64,000 nucleotides of DNA from Streptomyces bungoensis (GCF_001514215.1 NZ_KQ948851.1:898184-962183); one strand, 5' to 3'. Numbered from the stretch's first letter, positions 34,314 to 43,659 are shown. Translations and numbers: made by a program. The notes: a model not told the origin generated them from the sequence alone.

Positions 34314-35402
34314 GTGGCCGGAAAGAACTGGGGCAACCAACGGATCGTCCCCACGCCGGCGGTCAGGACCGCGCGCCGCTCAGTGGTGCTGGCCGCGAGC
34401 GGCTACTACCTCGCCTACGGTCTGATGCAGCCCGTGTGGGGTGCGGCCAGCGACCGCTGGGGCCGGGTGCGGGTGATGAGGGTGTCCCTGACCGGCGCGG
34501 CGCTGGCGGCCCTGGCCTCGGCCCTCGCTCCCGACGCCCCCGCGCTGATCGGGGCCCGTGCCGTGGCCGGCGCGTTCTTCGCCGCTTCGATCGCCGCCTC
34601 CCTGACCCACGTGGGCGACACGGTGCCGGCCGCGACACGGCAACGCCCCCTCAGCGAGCTGATGACCGCCTTCGCGCTCGGCACCGCCGTGGCCACGGTC
34701 GTCGCCGGGGTGCCGGCGCACTACCTCAGCTGGCGCCTGGTGTTCGCCCGGCCCGGGGTCCTCGCCGCCTACCTGGCGGTGGCCCTGCGCCGCCTGCCCG
34801 AGCCCGACCGGGCCCGCTCCGGGTCGCTGCCGGCCCCCTTCCGCGTGGTCCCGTCCTCGCCGTGGCAGTGGTACGTCATGGCCGTGGCCCTGCTCGAAGG
34901 AGCCGTTCTGCTCGGATTCCTCACCTACCTGGCCCCGGCCCTCGAGGCGCACGGGATCCCCGCCACCCTGGCCGGCGCGGTCGCGGCCCTGTAAGGGGTC
35001 GGCTCCATGGCCGCGGCGCAGGTGGTCGAGCGGCTCGTCGGGCAGTGGTCCCCGGTGCGCCTGATCGTGACCGGCGGCGTCCAGATGGCCGCGGCCTCCC
35101 TGCTCGCCGGATACAGCCAGTTCACCGGGGCGCTCGTCGTCGTGGCACTGCTCCTCGGCGGCGGCTGGTCCTTCATGCACTCCACGATCCAGTCGTGGGC
35201 CACGGCGCTGTCCCCGACCGCCCGCGCCACGGGCGTGGCCCTGTTCGGCGTAGCGCTCTACGTGGGCAGCGCCCTCGCCGCCGCCACGGCCCAGGCGCAC
35301 GCCTACCGGCCCCTGTTCTGGCTGGCGGCGCTGCTGACCGTGCCCCTGACCGTGGCCGCGGCCGTGGGACGGGCGCGCTGCCGTCCGGCGGACGCGGCGT
35401 AG
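34314..35402 (+). pseudogene. MFS transporter pseudogene (N-terminal truncation and internal TAA)
   Basis: A major-facilitator protein is recognisable from SGYYLAYGLMQPVWGAASDR (TM2 and the loop 2-3 motif, GRVRVMRVSL) through about 12 hydrophobic segments to RPLFWLAALLTVPLTVAAAV. It lacks the first membrane helix; the sequence before VVLAASG is polar and unlike a TM1. An in-frame TAA at 34992-34994 cuts it in LAGAVAAL-stop-GVGSMAAAQ, where relatives have a residue such as Tyr. The remaining half runs on in the same frame to 35402. Both lesions make a working transporter unlikely. Its start is uncertain. Confidence 0.75.
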
Positions 35403-35414
35403 CGGCGCCCTCGG

Positions 35415-36251
35415 TCAAGCCTCCATCGTCCGCAGGTACTTGACGGTCGCCGGGTCGGCGGGCAGGAACGTCTCGATGGCGAGTTCCGCGACGGTGACGT
35501 CCATCGGGGTGTTGAACGTGGAGATCGACGACACGAACGACAGGATCCGCCCCTCGTGCTCGATCCGCAGCGGCAGCGCGAAGTACGGCACGGGCGCGGC
35601 CGGTTCGCCGTCCGGCTCCTCCTCGGGCACCGGGTAGGCGGCCACCTCCTCGTACAGCGCGCGCAGCCGGTCCGAGCGGTACAGGGCCAGCTGCCGCTCC
35701 ATCTGGGCCAGCAGGTGCCCCCGCCACTCGCGCAGGTTGCGGACGCGCGGCGCGAGACCCTCCGGATGCAGCGTCAGCCGCATCGCGTTCGGCGCCGGCG
35801 TCATCAGCTTCTCGGGGACCCCCTCCAGCAGCATGGCGACACCCCGGTTGGCGGCGACGACCGTGTATCCGGCGTCCACCACCAGCGCCGGGCACGGCTC
35901 GTAGCCCTGGATGAGCCGCTCCATGCCCTCGCGCAGCGCGTCCAGCGCCGGGTCGTCCAGCGGGGTCTCCGGATAGTGCGGGGCGTAACCGGCCGCCAGC
36001 AGCAGCGCGTTGCGCTCGCGCACCGGCACGTCCAGGTGCTCGGCCAGCCGCAGCACCATCTCCTCGCTGGGCCGGGACCGGCCGGTCTCGATGAAGCTGA
36101 TGTGCCGCGCGGAGGAGTCGGCGCGCAGCGCGAGCTCCAGCTGCGAGACCCGCCGCCGCTCCCGCCAGGCGCGCAGCATCGGGCCGACGCCCCGGTCGGC
36201 GGGCACGGCGGCAGGGGCGGTGGCGGCGGTACCGGTCGCGACGATGGTCAT
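35415..36251 (-). CDS. XRE-family regulator with MmyB-like ligand-binding domain
   Basis: This 278-residue regulator has an HTH at about 24-80 (MLRAWRERRRVSQLELALRA, SSARHISFIETGRSRPSEEM). A MmyB-type C-terminal domain includes ALLLAAGYAPHYPETPLDDP, ALVVDAGYTVVAANRGVAML, HPEGLAPRVRNLREWRGHLL and PLRIEHEGRILSFVSSISTF. This class often binds a fatty-acid-like ligand and controls a neighbouring dehydrogenase. ATG 36251 is preceded by two in-frame GTG codons. No obvious target lies beside it; the divergent gene is a pterin dehydratase. Confidence 0.88.
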   Translation of the reverse strand: MTIVATGTAATAPAAVPADRGVGPMLRAWRERRRVSQLELALRADSSARHISFIETGRSRPSEEMVLRLAEHLDVPVRERNALLLAAGYAPHYPETPLDDPALDALREGMERLIQGYEPCPALVVDAGYTVVAANRGVAMLLEGVPEKLMTPAPNAMRLTLHPEGLAPRVRNLREWRGHLLAQMERQLALYRSDRLRALYEEVAAYPVPEEEPDGEPAAPVPYFALPLRIEHEGRILSFVSSISTFNTPMDVTVAELAIETFLPADPATVKYLRTMEA

Positions 36252-36368
36252 GCCCACCACCGTAGTCAACGCCCCGTGGCGCGGGGCGGCGGCGTGCGCG
36301 GCGGCCCGGACGTGGGCAGGCTGAAGGGGTACCCGCGCCGTGCGCGTCGTGTGGAAGGGAGACCGGCC

Positions 36369-36674
36369 ATGGCCGTCGAACCGCTGTCGCAGAAGGAGAT
36401 CGAGGACCGGCTGGCCGAGCTGCCCGGCTGGTCGCTGGACGGGGACCGGCTCACCCGCTCCTACCGGCTCGGCTCGCACTTCGCCGCGACCGCGCTGGTC
36501 GTGCACATCGCGCGGATCCAGGACGAGCTGGACCACCACTCCGACCTCACCCTCGGCTACCACACCGTCTCCCTCGCCGTGCAGACCCACAGCGCGGGCG
36601 GCGCCGTCACCGAGAAGGACTTCGAACTCGCCCGCAGGGTGGAGGACATCGCCCCCGGCCACGGCACACACTGA
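36369..36674 (+). CDS. 4a-hydroxytetrahydrobiopterin dehydratase (PCD/DCoH)
   Basis: This 101-residue protein has the pterin-4a-carbinolamine dehydratase pattern: LSQKEIEDRLAELPGWSLDG, then IQDELDHHSDLTLGYHTVSL and AVQTHSAGGAVTEKDFELAR with the catalytic His residues. It recycles the pterin cofactor of aromatic amino-acid hydroxylases, none of which is in the window. ATG 36369 follows GGAAGGGAGACCGGCC. A methyltransferase gene follows after 4 bp. Confidence 0.9.
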   Translation: MAVEPLSQKEIEDRLAELPGWSLDGDRLTRSYRLGSHFAATALVVHIARIQDELDHHSDLTLGYHTVSLAVQTHSAGGAVTEKDFELARRVEDIAPGHGTH

Positions 36675-36678
36675 GGGC

Positions 36679-37431
36679 GTGCTGGACTACGACAGGGAAG
36701 CCGACGCCTACGACAGCTCCCGCGGCGGCGAGCCCCGCGCCGAAGCGGCCGCCGCGGCCGTCCTCGGCCTGGTGCCCGACCGGCCGGGCCGGCTCCTCGA
36801 CGTCGCCTGCGGCACCGGGATCGTCACCCGCCGCCTGGCCGCCGCCCGGCCCGGCCTGCGGGTCACCGGCGCCGACCTCTCCCCGGCGATGGCGCGCCGG
36901 GCCGCGGCCCGCCTGCCCGGCGCCGTCCTGCGCGCCGACTGCCGCCGCCTGCCCTGCGCGGACGCGGTCCTCGACGCGGTCACCAGCATCTGGCTGCTGC
37001 ACCTGCTGACCGACCCCGCCGACGTCCGGGCCGTCGTCGCCGAGTGCGCCCGGGTCCTGCGGCCCGGCGGGGTGTACGTCACCACCGTCGACAAGGCCGC
37101 CGCGCACGACGTCGGCAGCGACATCGACGCCGTCCTCGCCCCGCGCCCGCGCCGCCCCGCCCGGGACGCCGCGGACGCCGTCACCGCCCATGCCGCGGGC
37201 CAGGGACTGGTCCCGGTCGGGCAGGCCTCCTTCCGCGGCCTCGGGCAGGGCCGCAGTCCCCGCGACACCGTCGCCGACCTGCGCCGCGGCTGGTTCACCA
37301 TGCTGCCGCCCGGCGACCCGCGCACCGAGGAGCTCGCCGCCCGCCTGGCCCGCCTCCCCGACCAGGACCGGCGCCGCCCCGACCCGGTCTTCCGGCTCCG
37401 CGCCTACCGCAAGCCCGCGCCCGGCGCGTGA
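36679..37431 (+). CDS. SAM-dependent methyltransferase
   Basis: This 250-residue class I methyltransferase begins LDYDREADAYDSSRGGEPRA. It has motif I RLLDVACGTGIVTRRLAAA, then VTGADLSPAMARRAAARLPG and CARVLRPGGVYVTTVDKAAA. The substrate is unknown; the fold resembles small-molecule methyltransferases. GTG 36679 lies just after the pterin dehydratase stop, so the pair is probably one transcript. Confidence 0.83.
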   Translation: MLDYDREADAYDSSRGGEPRAEAAAAAVLGLVPDRPGRLLDVACGTGIVTRRLAAARPGLRVTGADLSPAMARRAAARLPGAVLRADCRRLPCADAVLDAVTSIWLLHLLTDPADVRAVVAECARVLRPGGVYVTTVDKAAAHDVGSDIDAVLAPRPRRPARDAADAVTAHAAGQGLVPVGQASFRGLGQGRSPRDTVADLRRGWFTMLPPGDPRTEELAARLARLPDQDRRRPDPVFRLRAYRKPAPGA

Positions 37432-37580
37432 CGCGGGCGCGGGCCGCCCCGTCCGGCCGCGCGTGAGGGCCGACCGGCCCAAGCGGGACCCCTCACCCAC
37501 GGGCAAGCTGGAGGAGCGGAGTGGTACCGGCACCGCCCGGCAGCCACCGCGGCGGACCGACTGAAGAGGTGAGGAACGCC

Positions 37581-38651
37581 ATGAAGGGCTTCGTCTTCCA
37601 CGGTCCCGGACAAGCCGGCTGGCAGGACGTCCCGGACCCCGCCGTCAAGGAACCCACCGACGCGATCGTCAAGGTCGGCGCCGTCACCATCTGCGGCACC
37701 GACCTGCACATCCTCAAGGGCGACGTGCCCGAGGTGCGCCCCGGCACGGTGCTCGGCCACGAGGCGGTCGGCGAGGTCGTCGAGGTCGGCAGCGACGTCC
37801 GCACCGTCCGGCCCGGCGACCGGGTCCTGATCTCCTGCATCACCTCCTGCGGCCGCTGCCGCTTCTGCCGCGACGGCTCCTACGGCCAGTGCCGGGGCGG
37901 CGGAGGCTGGATCCTCGGCCACCTCGTCGACGGCACGCAGGCCGAGTACGTCCGCGTCCCCTACGCCGACCTGTCCGTGTACCCGCTGCCCGGCACCCTG
38001 CGCAGCGAGGACGCCGTCCTGCTCGCCGACATCTTCCCGACCGCCTACGAGGTGGGCGTGCTCAACGGGCACGTACGCCCCGGCGACACCGTCGCCGTCG
38101 TCGGCGCCGGCCCCATCGGCCTGGCGGCGATCGCCACCGCCCGGCTGTTCGCACCGGAGCGGATCATCGCCGTCGACCTGGCCCCGGCCCGGCTGGAGGC
38201 CGCCCGCCGGCTCGGCGCCGACGCCGTGGCCGACGTCCACGAGGCCCCCGGCCAGCTGGTCGCCGACCTGACCGACGGGCTCGGCGCGGACGTGGTCGTC
38301 GAGGCGGTCGGCGCGCCCGAGAGCTTCGAGCTGTGCACGCGCATGGTCCGCCCCGGCGGGCACGTCGCCAACGTCGGCGTGCACGGCAGGCCGGCCACCC
38401 TGCACCTCGAGGAACTGTGGATCAAAAACGTGACCATCACGACGGGCCTGGTGGACACCTACAGCACGCCCACCCTGCTCCGGATGGCCGCGGCGGACCG
38501 GCTGCCCACCCGGCAGCTGGTCACCCACACCTTCCCGCTGGACCACATGGAGGAGGCGTACGACGTCTTCACCAAGGCCGCCGAGACCGGCGCGCTGAAG
38601 GTGGTCCTCGGCGGGGAGCAGCACGCGGAAGTCGCCGTTCCCACGGCCTGA
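37581..38651 (+). CDS. Zinc-dependent alcohol dehydrogenase
   Basis: This 356-residue medium-chain dehydrogenase has catalytic-zinc residues in VTICGTDLHILKGD and VLGHEAVGEVVEVG. The structural-zinc cluster has four Cys in SCGRCRFCRDGSYGQC, and the NAD-binding VAVVGAGPIGLAAIATARLF follows. It oxidises an alcohol or reduces an aldehyde; the N-terminus KGFVFHGPGQAGWQDVPDP is typical of a streptomycete group. ATG 37581 follows GAGGTGAGGAACGCC. The next gene lies 19 bp downstream and may be co-transcribed. Confidence 0.92.
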   Translation: MKGFVFHGPGQAGWQDVPDPAVKEPTDAIVKVGAVTICGTDLHILKGDVPEVRPGTVLGHEAVGEVVEVGSDVRTVRPGDRVLISCITSCGRCRFCRDGSYGQCRGGGGWILGHLVDGTQAEYVRVPYADLSVYPLPGTLRSEDAVLLADIFPTAYEVGVLNGHVRPGDTVAVVGAGPIGLAAIATARLFAPERIIAVDLAPARLEAARRLGADAVADVHEAPGQLVADLTDGLGADVVVEAVGAPESFELCTRMVRPGGHVANVGVHGRPATLHLEELWIKNVTITTGLVDTYSTPTLLRMAAADRLPTRQLVTHTFPLDHMEEAYDVFTKAAETGALKVVLGGEQHAEVAVPTA

Positions 38652-38670
38652 GCGAAGGAGCGTGACGGCC

Positions 38671-39345
38671 GTGACCGGACCGACCAAAGCGCACGCGGCG
38701 ACCAAGCTGCCGCCGGGCGACCTGGGCCGCCGCCTGACCGCCCGGCGGGCGGAGCTCGGCCTGAGCCGGCGGGAGGTGGCCGCACGCGCCGACATGGCGA
38801 CCAGCTACCTCGGCTACCTGGAGGAGCACCCCGGTGCCGGGCCCGGCATCGGGGCGCTGATCCGGCTGGCGGAGGCGCTGGAGACCACCGTCACCGAGCT
38901 GACCGGCGGCGTCGTCGACCTGCCGCCCGGCCGCCGGCGGGCCGCCCGCGCACCCGTCTTCACCGAACTGGCGCCGGACGAGTGCCGGACCCTGCTGGGG
39001 ACGCACGGGGTGGGCCGGCTGGCCCTGTCCACCGCCACCGGCCCGGTGGTGGTGCCCGTCAACTACAGCGTCGTCGACGAGGCGATCGTCTTCAGGACCG
39101 CCCTCGGCACGACGCCCTCGCTCGCCTCCGGCCAGCCGGTGGCCTTCGAGGTCGACCGCATCGACGACGCCTTCAGCGAGGGCTGGAGCGTCCTGGTGCG
39201 GGGACACGCCCGCACGGTCACGGACCCGCGGGAGCGGCAGCGCTTCAGCGAGCGGGCGTACAGCGCCCCGTGGGCCGGCGGCACGCGGGACGTGTGGGTG
39301 CGGATCGAACCGCACAGCGTGACGGGGCGCCGGATCGCGGGCTGA
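38671..39345 (+). CDS. HTH domain fused to pyridoxamine-5'-phosphate-oxidase-like domain
   Basis: This 224-residue protein joins an XRE-type HTH (about 20-75: LGRRLTARRAELGLSRREVA, DMATSYLGYLEEHPGAG) to a PNPOx-like split-barrel domain (about 95-224: LLGTHGVGRLALSTATGPVV, VPVNYSVVDEAIVFRT, VAFEVDRIDDAFSEGWSVLV). The barrel probably binds FMN or F420. Such fusions may act as redox-responsive regulators. GTG 38671 sits 10 bp after GAAGGAG; GTG 38662 is in frame but too close to it. Confidence 0.82.
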   Translation: MTGPTKAHAATKLPPGDLGRRLTARRAELGLSRREVAARADMATSYLGYLEEHPGAGPGIGALIRLAEALETTVTELTGGVVDLPPGRRRAARAPVFTELAPDECRTLLGTHGVGRLALSTATGPVVVPVNYSVVDEAIVFRTALGTTPSLASGQPVAFEVDRIDDAFSEGWSVLVRGHARTVTDPRERQRFSERAYSAPWAGGTRDVWVRIEPHSVTGRRIAG

Positions 39346-39512
39346 CCGCACCGGCGCCGGCCCGGCGGCCCGGACGCGACGGAGCGACACCGCGGGGGAT
39401 CGGTGCCGCTCCTGATCCCACTGTCACCCCGCGCCGCCCGCCGCGCCAGTGCCGTCCGGCCCACCGCCCGGGGCCGGACGGCCCGGGGCACCCGAGCAAG
39501 GAGGAGGAGGCC

Positions 39513-40226
39513 ATGACCGGCAGCGAGACCGGCAGTCCCGCCCTGGTGAAGGACGTGATGACCCACCGGGTCCTCGCCCTGCGCACGGGCGCGGCCTTCA
39601 AGGACATCGTCGAGGCCATGCGGGCCTGGCGGGTCAGCGCCCTGCCGGTGCTCGACGACGCCGGCCGTGTCGTCGGCGTCGTCTCCGAGGCCGACCTGCT
39701 GCGCAAGGAGGAGTACCGCGACGCGGACACCCGCCGCAGCCGCGAGGAGCGCCACGTCGCGGAGGCCCGCAAGGCGGCCGCGGCGACCGCGGCCGACCTG
39801 ATGACCGCCCCGGCCGTCACCGTGGGACCCGGCACCGGCCTCGGCCAGGCCGCCCGCGTCATGGCGCGCAGCGGCGTGAAACGGCTGCCGGTGGTCGCCC
39901 CGGACGGCACCCTGGAGGGCATCGTCAGCCGCTCCGACCTGCTGACGGTGTTCCTGCGGGACGACGAGGACATCGCCGGGGACGTCCGGCGGGAGGCCGT
40001 CGAGCCGCTGCTCGCCGCCCAGGCGCCGGACGTCCGCGTCGAGGTGCGCGACGGGGTCGTCACGCTCGCCGGCCGGGTCCCCGACACCGCCCTCGTCCCG
40101 CTCGCGGCGCGCCTGGCACGGGGCGTGCCGGGCGTGGTGGACGTGCACAGCGCGCTGGCCGGCCCGCCCCGCCGCCCGAACCTCGACCCGGACCTGCCGG
40201 ACACGGACCGGGCCGCCACCCCCTGA
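39513..40226 (+). CDS. CBS-pair protein with BON domain
   Basis: This 237-residue protein has two CBS motifs (VKDVMTHRVLALRTGAAFKD, VSALPVLDDAGRVVGVVSEA, and ADLMTAPAVTVGPGTGLGQA, VKRLPVVAPDGTLEGIVSRS). A C-terminal BON domain follows (VRVEVRDGVVTLAGRVPDTA). CBS pairs bind adenosyl nucleotides and BON domains bind membranes or lipids, so it may sense energy state at the membrane. ATG 39513 follows AAGGAGGAGGAGGCC. A strong hairpin overlaps its stop. Confidence 0.88.
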   Translation: MTGSETGSPALVKDVMTHRVLALRTGAAFKDIVEAMRAWRVSALPVLDDAGRVVGVVSEADLLRKEEYRDADTRRSREERHVAEARKAAAATAADLMTAPAVTVGPGTGLGQAARVMARSGVKRLPVVAPDGTLEGIVSRSDLLTVFLRDDEDIAGDVRREAVEPLLAAQAPDVRVEVRDGVVTLAGRVPDTALVPLAARLARGVPGVVDVHSALAGPPRRPNLDPDLPDTDRAATP

Positions 40227-40251
40227 CACGCAGGGGGTGGCGGCCCGGTCC
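40205..40251. terminator. Perfect 21-bp stem-loop overlapping the CBS/BON stop codon
   Basis: The left arm 40205-40225 and right arm 40231-40251 are perfect reverse complements, with a 5-nt loop ACACG. The arms end in CCCCCTG and start with CAGGGGG. The hairpin includes the last CBS/BON codons and most of the stop TGA (40224-40226), and separates it from the convergent DUF2231 gene. Confidence 0.8.
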
Positions 40252-40267
40252 GCGGGCGGACGGCGGA

Positions 40268-40792
40268 TCAGTCGTCGCCGCCCTTGGTCGTGGCGGTCTT
40301 CGAGTAGGCGTCGTGCCACGCGGCCTTCGCCCCGGAGTCGCCGACGCGGTACACGTCGACCACCGCTCCCACGGCGACGGCCAGCGACAGCACGCCGACG
40401 ACTATGCGGACCGGCAGGGCGGACCAGCGCAGGCCGCCGCCCCCGCCCTGCTGCGGCTCCGCCTCCGCCTGGCCGCGCCGCGCGGCGAACCACACGAGCG
40501 CCGCCAGCACGAACAGGCCGAGCGCCCAGGGCAGCAGCCCGTCACCCAGCTCGGTGTGCTTGCGTACCAGGGCGTCGCTCTCCACGTGGCTCTCCAGCCA
40601 CTCGCCGGCCTGCGTGGTCAGCGGCACGCTGATCAGCGCGACGAGGGCCAGGCCGGGCAGCAGGATGCCCAGACGCCGGGCGGCACGCGGCCACAGCGCC
40701 GCGGCCACCAGGGCCAGTGCGGTCAGCGGGATCAGCACGACGACCACGTGGACCAGAAGCACGTGGGCGGGCAGACCGTTGATCAGACTCAT
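40268..40792 (-). CDS. DUF2231 membrane protein
   Basis: This 174-residue protein has four hydrophobic segments: SLINGLPAHVLLVHVVVVLI, ILLPGLALVALISVPLTTQA, LLPWALGLFVLAALVWFAAR and VRIVVGVLSLAVAVGAVVDV. Conserved-looking polar residues lie around GEWLESHVESDALVRKHTEL, the DUF2231 pattern. Related proteins may bind haem or act as redox-linked membrane proteins; the role is unknown. ATG 40792 follows CAGGAGAGC. Confidence 0.85.
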   Translation of the reverse strand: MSLINGLPAHVLLVHVVVVLIPLTALALVAAALWPRAARRLGILLPGLALVALISVPLTTQAGEWLESHVESDALVRKHTELGDGLLPWALGLFVLAALVWFAARRGQAEAEPQQGGGGGLRWSALPVRIVVGVLSLAVAVGAVVDVYRVGDSGAKAAWHDAYSKTATTKGGDD

Positions 40793-40875
40793 CGAGACGC
40801 TCTCCTGAAGGGGGGTCGGGGCCGCGCCAGCCTGGCACAGCAAGCTCTCAGTTACCTCTCAGTGCCGGCCGCCTC

Positions 40876-43533
40876 TCACGTCACCGTGCACGACTGGTCA
40901 CCGAGCTCGAACGACGCCGGTTTCGTGTTGCTCCCCGACCAGGTCCCGGTGAACCCGAACCCCACGGACGAACCGGCCGCGACGGTGCCGTTCCAGCCGA
41001 CGTTCTTCGCCGTCACCGAGGCGCCCGACTGACTGTGGTCGGCGTTCCAGAGCTGCGTGATCCGCTGCCCGTCGGCGAAGGTCCAGCCCAGGGACCAGCC
41101 CGACCAGTCCGCCGCTCCCGTGTTGGTCAGCTGGACGTCGGCCTGGAAGCCGCCCGCCCACTGGTTGGTGATCTTGTAACTGACCGTGCAGGCACCGGAA
41201 GGAGCCGGATCGCCGCCGCCCCCGCCCCCGCCGCCACCGGTGTCCGACGTGTCGCCGTAGATCACGCCCCGGCCGTTGGTCGAGACGTACACGCGGCCGT
41301 ACACCCGCGGGTCGCCGGTGATCGCCGCGCCCGTGAAGGCCCACTGGTGGGCGTCGTCGTTGATCCGGGTCCAGGTCGCGCCCTTGTCGGTGGAGCGGAA
41401 GATGCCGCGGACCCCGCCGATCCGCGCGCTGGTGTAGAGCGTCTGGTACGACGCCCCGCTCGCCGCCTTGCCGAAGCCGATGGTGTCGGCCTGCTCGACA
41501 CCCGCGAGCTTGGTGAAGCTCGCCCCGCCGTCGGCCGAGTGCCACAGGCCGTACGCGCCGCCCGCCGCGCCGCCGGCCAGCCACACGTCGCCCTCGGCGC
41601 CCGGCAGCGCCTTGAAGCGCACGCTGTCGCCGCTCGGCAGGCCGGTCGCGGCCGAGGCGGTGAAGGTGGCGCCGCCGTCCGTGCTGACGTAGAACTTCCC
41701 GGACTTGAAGCCGTAGAAGGTCTTCGGGTCCACCCGGTCCGACTCCACGGTCGCGCCCGCCGGGATGCCGCCGGACGCCGACCAGGACGAGCCGAAGCCG
41801 GTCGTGTACTGCACGCCGGTGCCCTTCGGGCTCCACACGAACCGGCTGCCGTCCGCGGCCGCCGCGACGGTGCCGCCGCCCGAGACGCCCGAGGGGTCGG
41901 TGCCGCCGAACCAGTCGGCCCCGTTGTCGGTGGAGAAGGCGATGTGCGGGCCGGAGTCCAGGTCGCCGACGCGGACCACCGTGTCCGGGTCCTTCTCGGC
42001 GAAGTCCAGGCTGGTGGTCGTGGTGAAGGTGGGGGAGGTGTACATCATCGGCGGGACCTTGGCCAGGTCCGTGTGCCGGAAGCCGCCGATGTCGCCCAGG
42101 GCGCTGAGGAGCAGGGCGCCGCCGGAGGGTGGCGCGGCGAGGTCGTTGACCGCCGTCTCCTCCAGCCCCTGCACCATGGGCCTCACGGTGAACTTTCCGC
42201 CGCTGTCCCACCGGGTCAGGTTCTCGGTGCCGTAGAGCGTCGCGCCCGTCCCGTACATCATCCGGTCGGAGTCGAACGGGTCGATCTCCAGCGACTCGGT
42301 CATCCAGCCGAGTTTGGGCGTCTGCTCGGGCGGCTGCGGGTTCGCGCCGAAGGTCAGCCAGGGGGAGGAGGACACGTCGATCGTGTAGCGGTTCGCGCGG
42401 TTCGGGTACGACGTGTAGTCCCACGCCTTCGTCCAGGTGGCGCCGCTGTCGGTGGAGCGGAAGAGCTGCGTGTCCGGCCACCAGGAGCTGTACGCCGTCG
42501 CCATCACCGTGCCGGGGTGCTGCCGGTCCACGGTCAGCCCGCTGAACCCGTAGGAGGTGTCGGCCTCCGCCACCGGGCTGACGTCCGTCCAGGTGCCGGT
42601 CGCGGTCGCGTACCGCCACAGCCGGCCCTTGCCGCCGTCGTACGGGCCGCCCTTGTCGCTGTAGGCGACGTACAGGTAGCCGTTCCTCGCGTCCAGCACG
42701 CCCTTGTGGGGGAGGTGGCCGGTCGGCTGGCCGGGCAGCCGCTGCCAGGTCGCGCCCGCGTCCGTCGAGCGGTACACCGGGTTGTCCTTGTCGGCGACCC
42801 CGACGTAGATCGTCTTGGTGGCGCTGCCGGACGTGCCGGTCGACTCGTCGAAGGTGACCCAGGCGATGCCCTGGTCGTCGGACAGGTAGCCGCTCGTGTC
42901 CGAGGGGTCCTGCCGGTAGTTCCCGGGATTGGGGAAGGCGGTGACCTGCGACCAGGTGACCCCGGAGTCCGCCGACCGCCACAGCCCCTTGCCGCTGGGC
43001 GCGCCCAGGTACAGCACGCTGTCCTTGTTCGGGTCGATCGCGAGGCGTTCGCCCATGCCCCGGCCGGGCATGTTGCCGCCCAGCTTGAACGGCAGGTCCG
43101 TCTTCCGCCAGCTCGCGCCCCGGTCGGCGGAGCGCAGCACCGCGCCGTTGCCGGGGTCCCAGTCGTTGGTGTACGTCCCGACGGCCGCGTAGACCTTGTC
43201 GGGGTCCACGGAGTCCGAGGCGAGGGACACCACGCCGGTGTGCCCCCACTCGTCCCAGCCGACGGAGTCCAGCAGCGGGGTCCAGGTCTTCGTCGACTGC
43301 TGCCAGCGGTAGGCGCCGCCGATGTCGGTGCGGGCGTAGACCAGGTTCTTCTCGGAACGGTTGAAGACGATGCCGGGGACGAAGCCGCCGCCGTCGATCC
43401 GGGCGTTGTGCCAGGTGTAGGTGTCGGCGGCGACGGCCGCCTGCGGCGCGGCGGCGGCCAGTGCGGGCGGGGTGCCGGCGAGCAGTCCGGCGGCCAGCGC
43501 CAGGACGGCCGTGAGGATGCGGGTTCTGCGCAC
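40876..43533 (-). CDS. Secreted xyloglucanase (GH74) with C-terminal CBM2
   Basis: This 885-residue enzyme has a signal peptide (RRTRILTAVLALAAGLLAGT, cleavage near ALA-AA) and a two-propeller GH74 domain (about 35-765). Catalytic aspartates are in YARTDIGGAYRW and ALGDIGGFRHTDL, with BNR-type repeats such as VYRSTDAGATW and FRSTDKGATW. A glycine linker and a CBM2 (CTVSYKITNQWAGGFQADVQ to the end) follow. GH74 cleaves xyloglucan, opening plant cell walls to cellulases. GTG 43533 follows GGAGAGGAACC. It lies 150 bp downstream of the GH48 gene with hairpins between. Confidence 0.92.
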   Translation of the reverse strand: MRRTRILTAVLALAAGLLAGTPPALAAAAPQAAVAADTYTWHNARIDGGGFVPGIVFNRSEKNLVYARTDIGGAYRWQQSTKTWTPLLDSVGWDEWGHTGVVSLASDSVDPDKVYAAVGTYTNDWDPGNGAVLRSADRGASWRKTDLPFKLGGNMPGRGMGERLAIDPNKDSVLYLGAPSGKGLWRSADSGVTWSQVTAFPNPGNYRQDPSDTSGYLSDDQGIAWVTFDESTGTSGSATKTIYVGVADKDNPVYRSTDAGATWQRLPGQPTGHLPHKGVLDARNGYLYVAYSDKGGPYDGGKGRLWRYATATGTWTDVSPVAEADTSYGFSGLTVDRQHPGTVMATAYSSWWPDTQLFRSTDSGATWTKAWDYTSYPNRANRYTIDVSSSPWLTFGANPQPPEQTPKLGWMTESLEIDPFDSDRMMYGTGATLYGTENLTRWDSGGKFTVRPMVQGLEETAVNDLAAPPSGGALLLSALGDIGGFRHTDLAKVPPMMYTSPTFTTTTSLDFAEKDPDTVVRVGDLDSGPHIAFSTDNGADWFGGTDPSGVSGGGTVAAAADGSRFVWSPKGTGVQYTTGFGSSWSASGGIPAGATVESDRVDPKTFYGFKSGKFYVSTDGGATFTASAATGLPSGDSVRFKALPGAEGDVWLAGGAAGGAYGLWHSADGGASFTKLAGVEQADTIGFGKAASGASYQTLYTSARIGGVRGIFRSTDKGATWTRINDDAHQWAFTGAAITGDPRVYGRVYVSTNGRGVIYGDTSDTGGGGGGGGGDPAPSGACTVSYKITNQWAGGFQADVQLTNTGAADWSGWSLGWTFADGQRITQLWNADHSQSGASVTAKNVGWNGTVAAGSSVGFGFTGTWSGSNTKPASFELGDQSCTVT

Positions 43534-43591
43534 GCTGGGGGTTCCTCTCCGGTGAGTGGGGGTGGGGGAGAGTCGCGGGAGGGAAGGACGA

Positions 43592-43659
43592 CGGCCGGGC
43601 GGCCCCCTGTGCGGTGGGGACCGCCCGGCCGGGTGACCCCGTCGCCCTGTGACGGGGTC
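43592..43659. terminator. Two hairpins between the GH48 and GH74 genes
   Basis: CGGCCGGGCGG (43592-43602) pairs with CCGCCCGGCCG (43621-43631), and GACCCCGTC (43635-43643) with GACGGGGTC (43651-43659). They sit after the GH48 stop on the minus strand and could terminate, or attenuate, transcription into GH74. Confidence 0.6.

Noticed and set aside
43592..43659. Intergenic hairpins as a riboswitch between GH48 and GH74
   Set aside because: They are simple GC stems with no conserved junction or known aptamer features.
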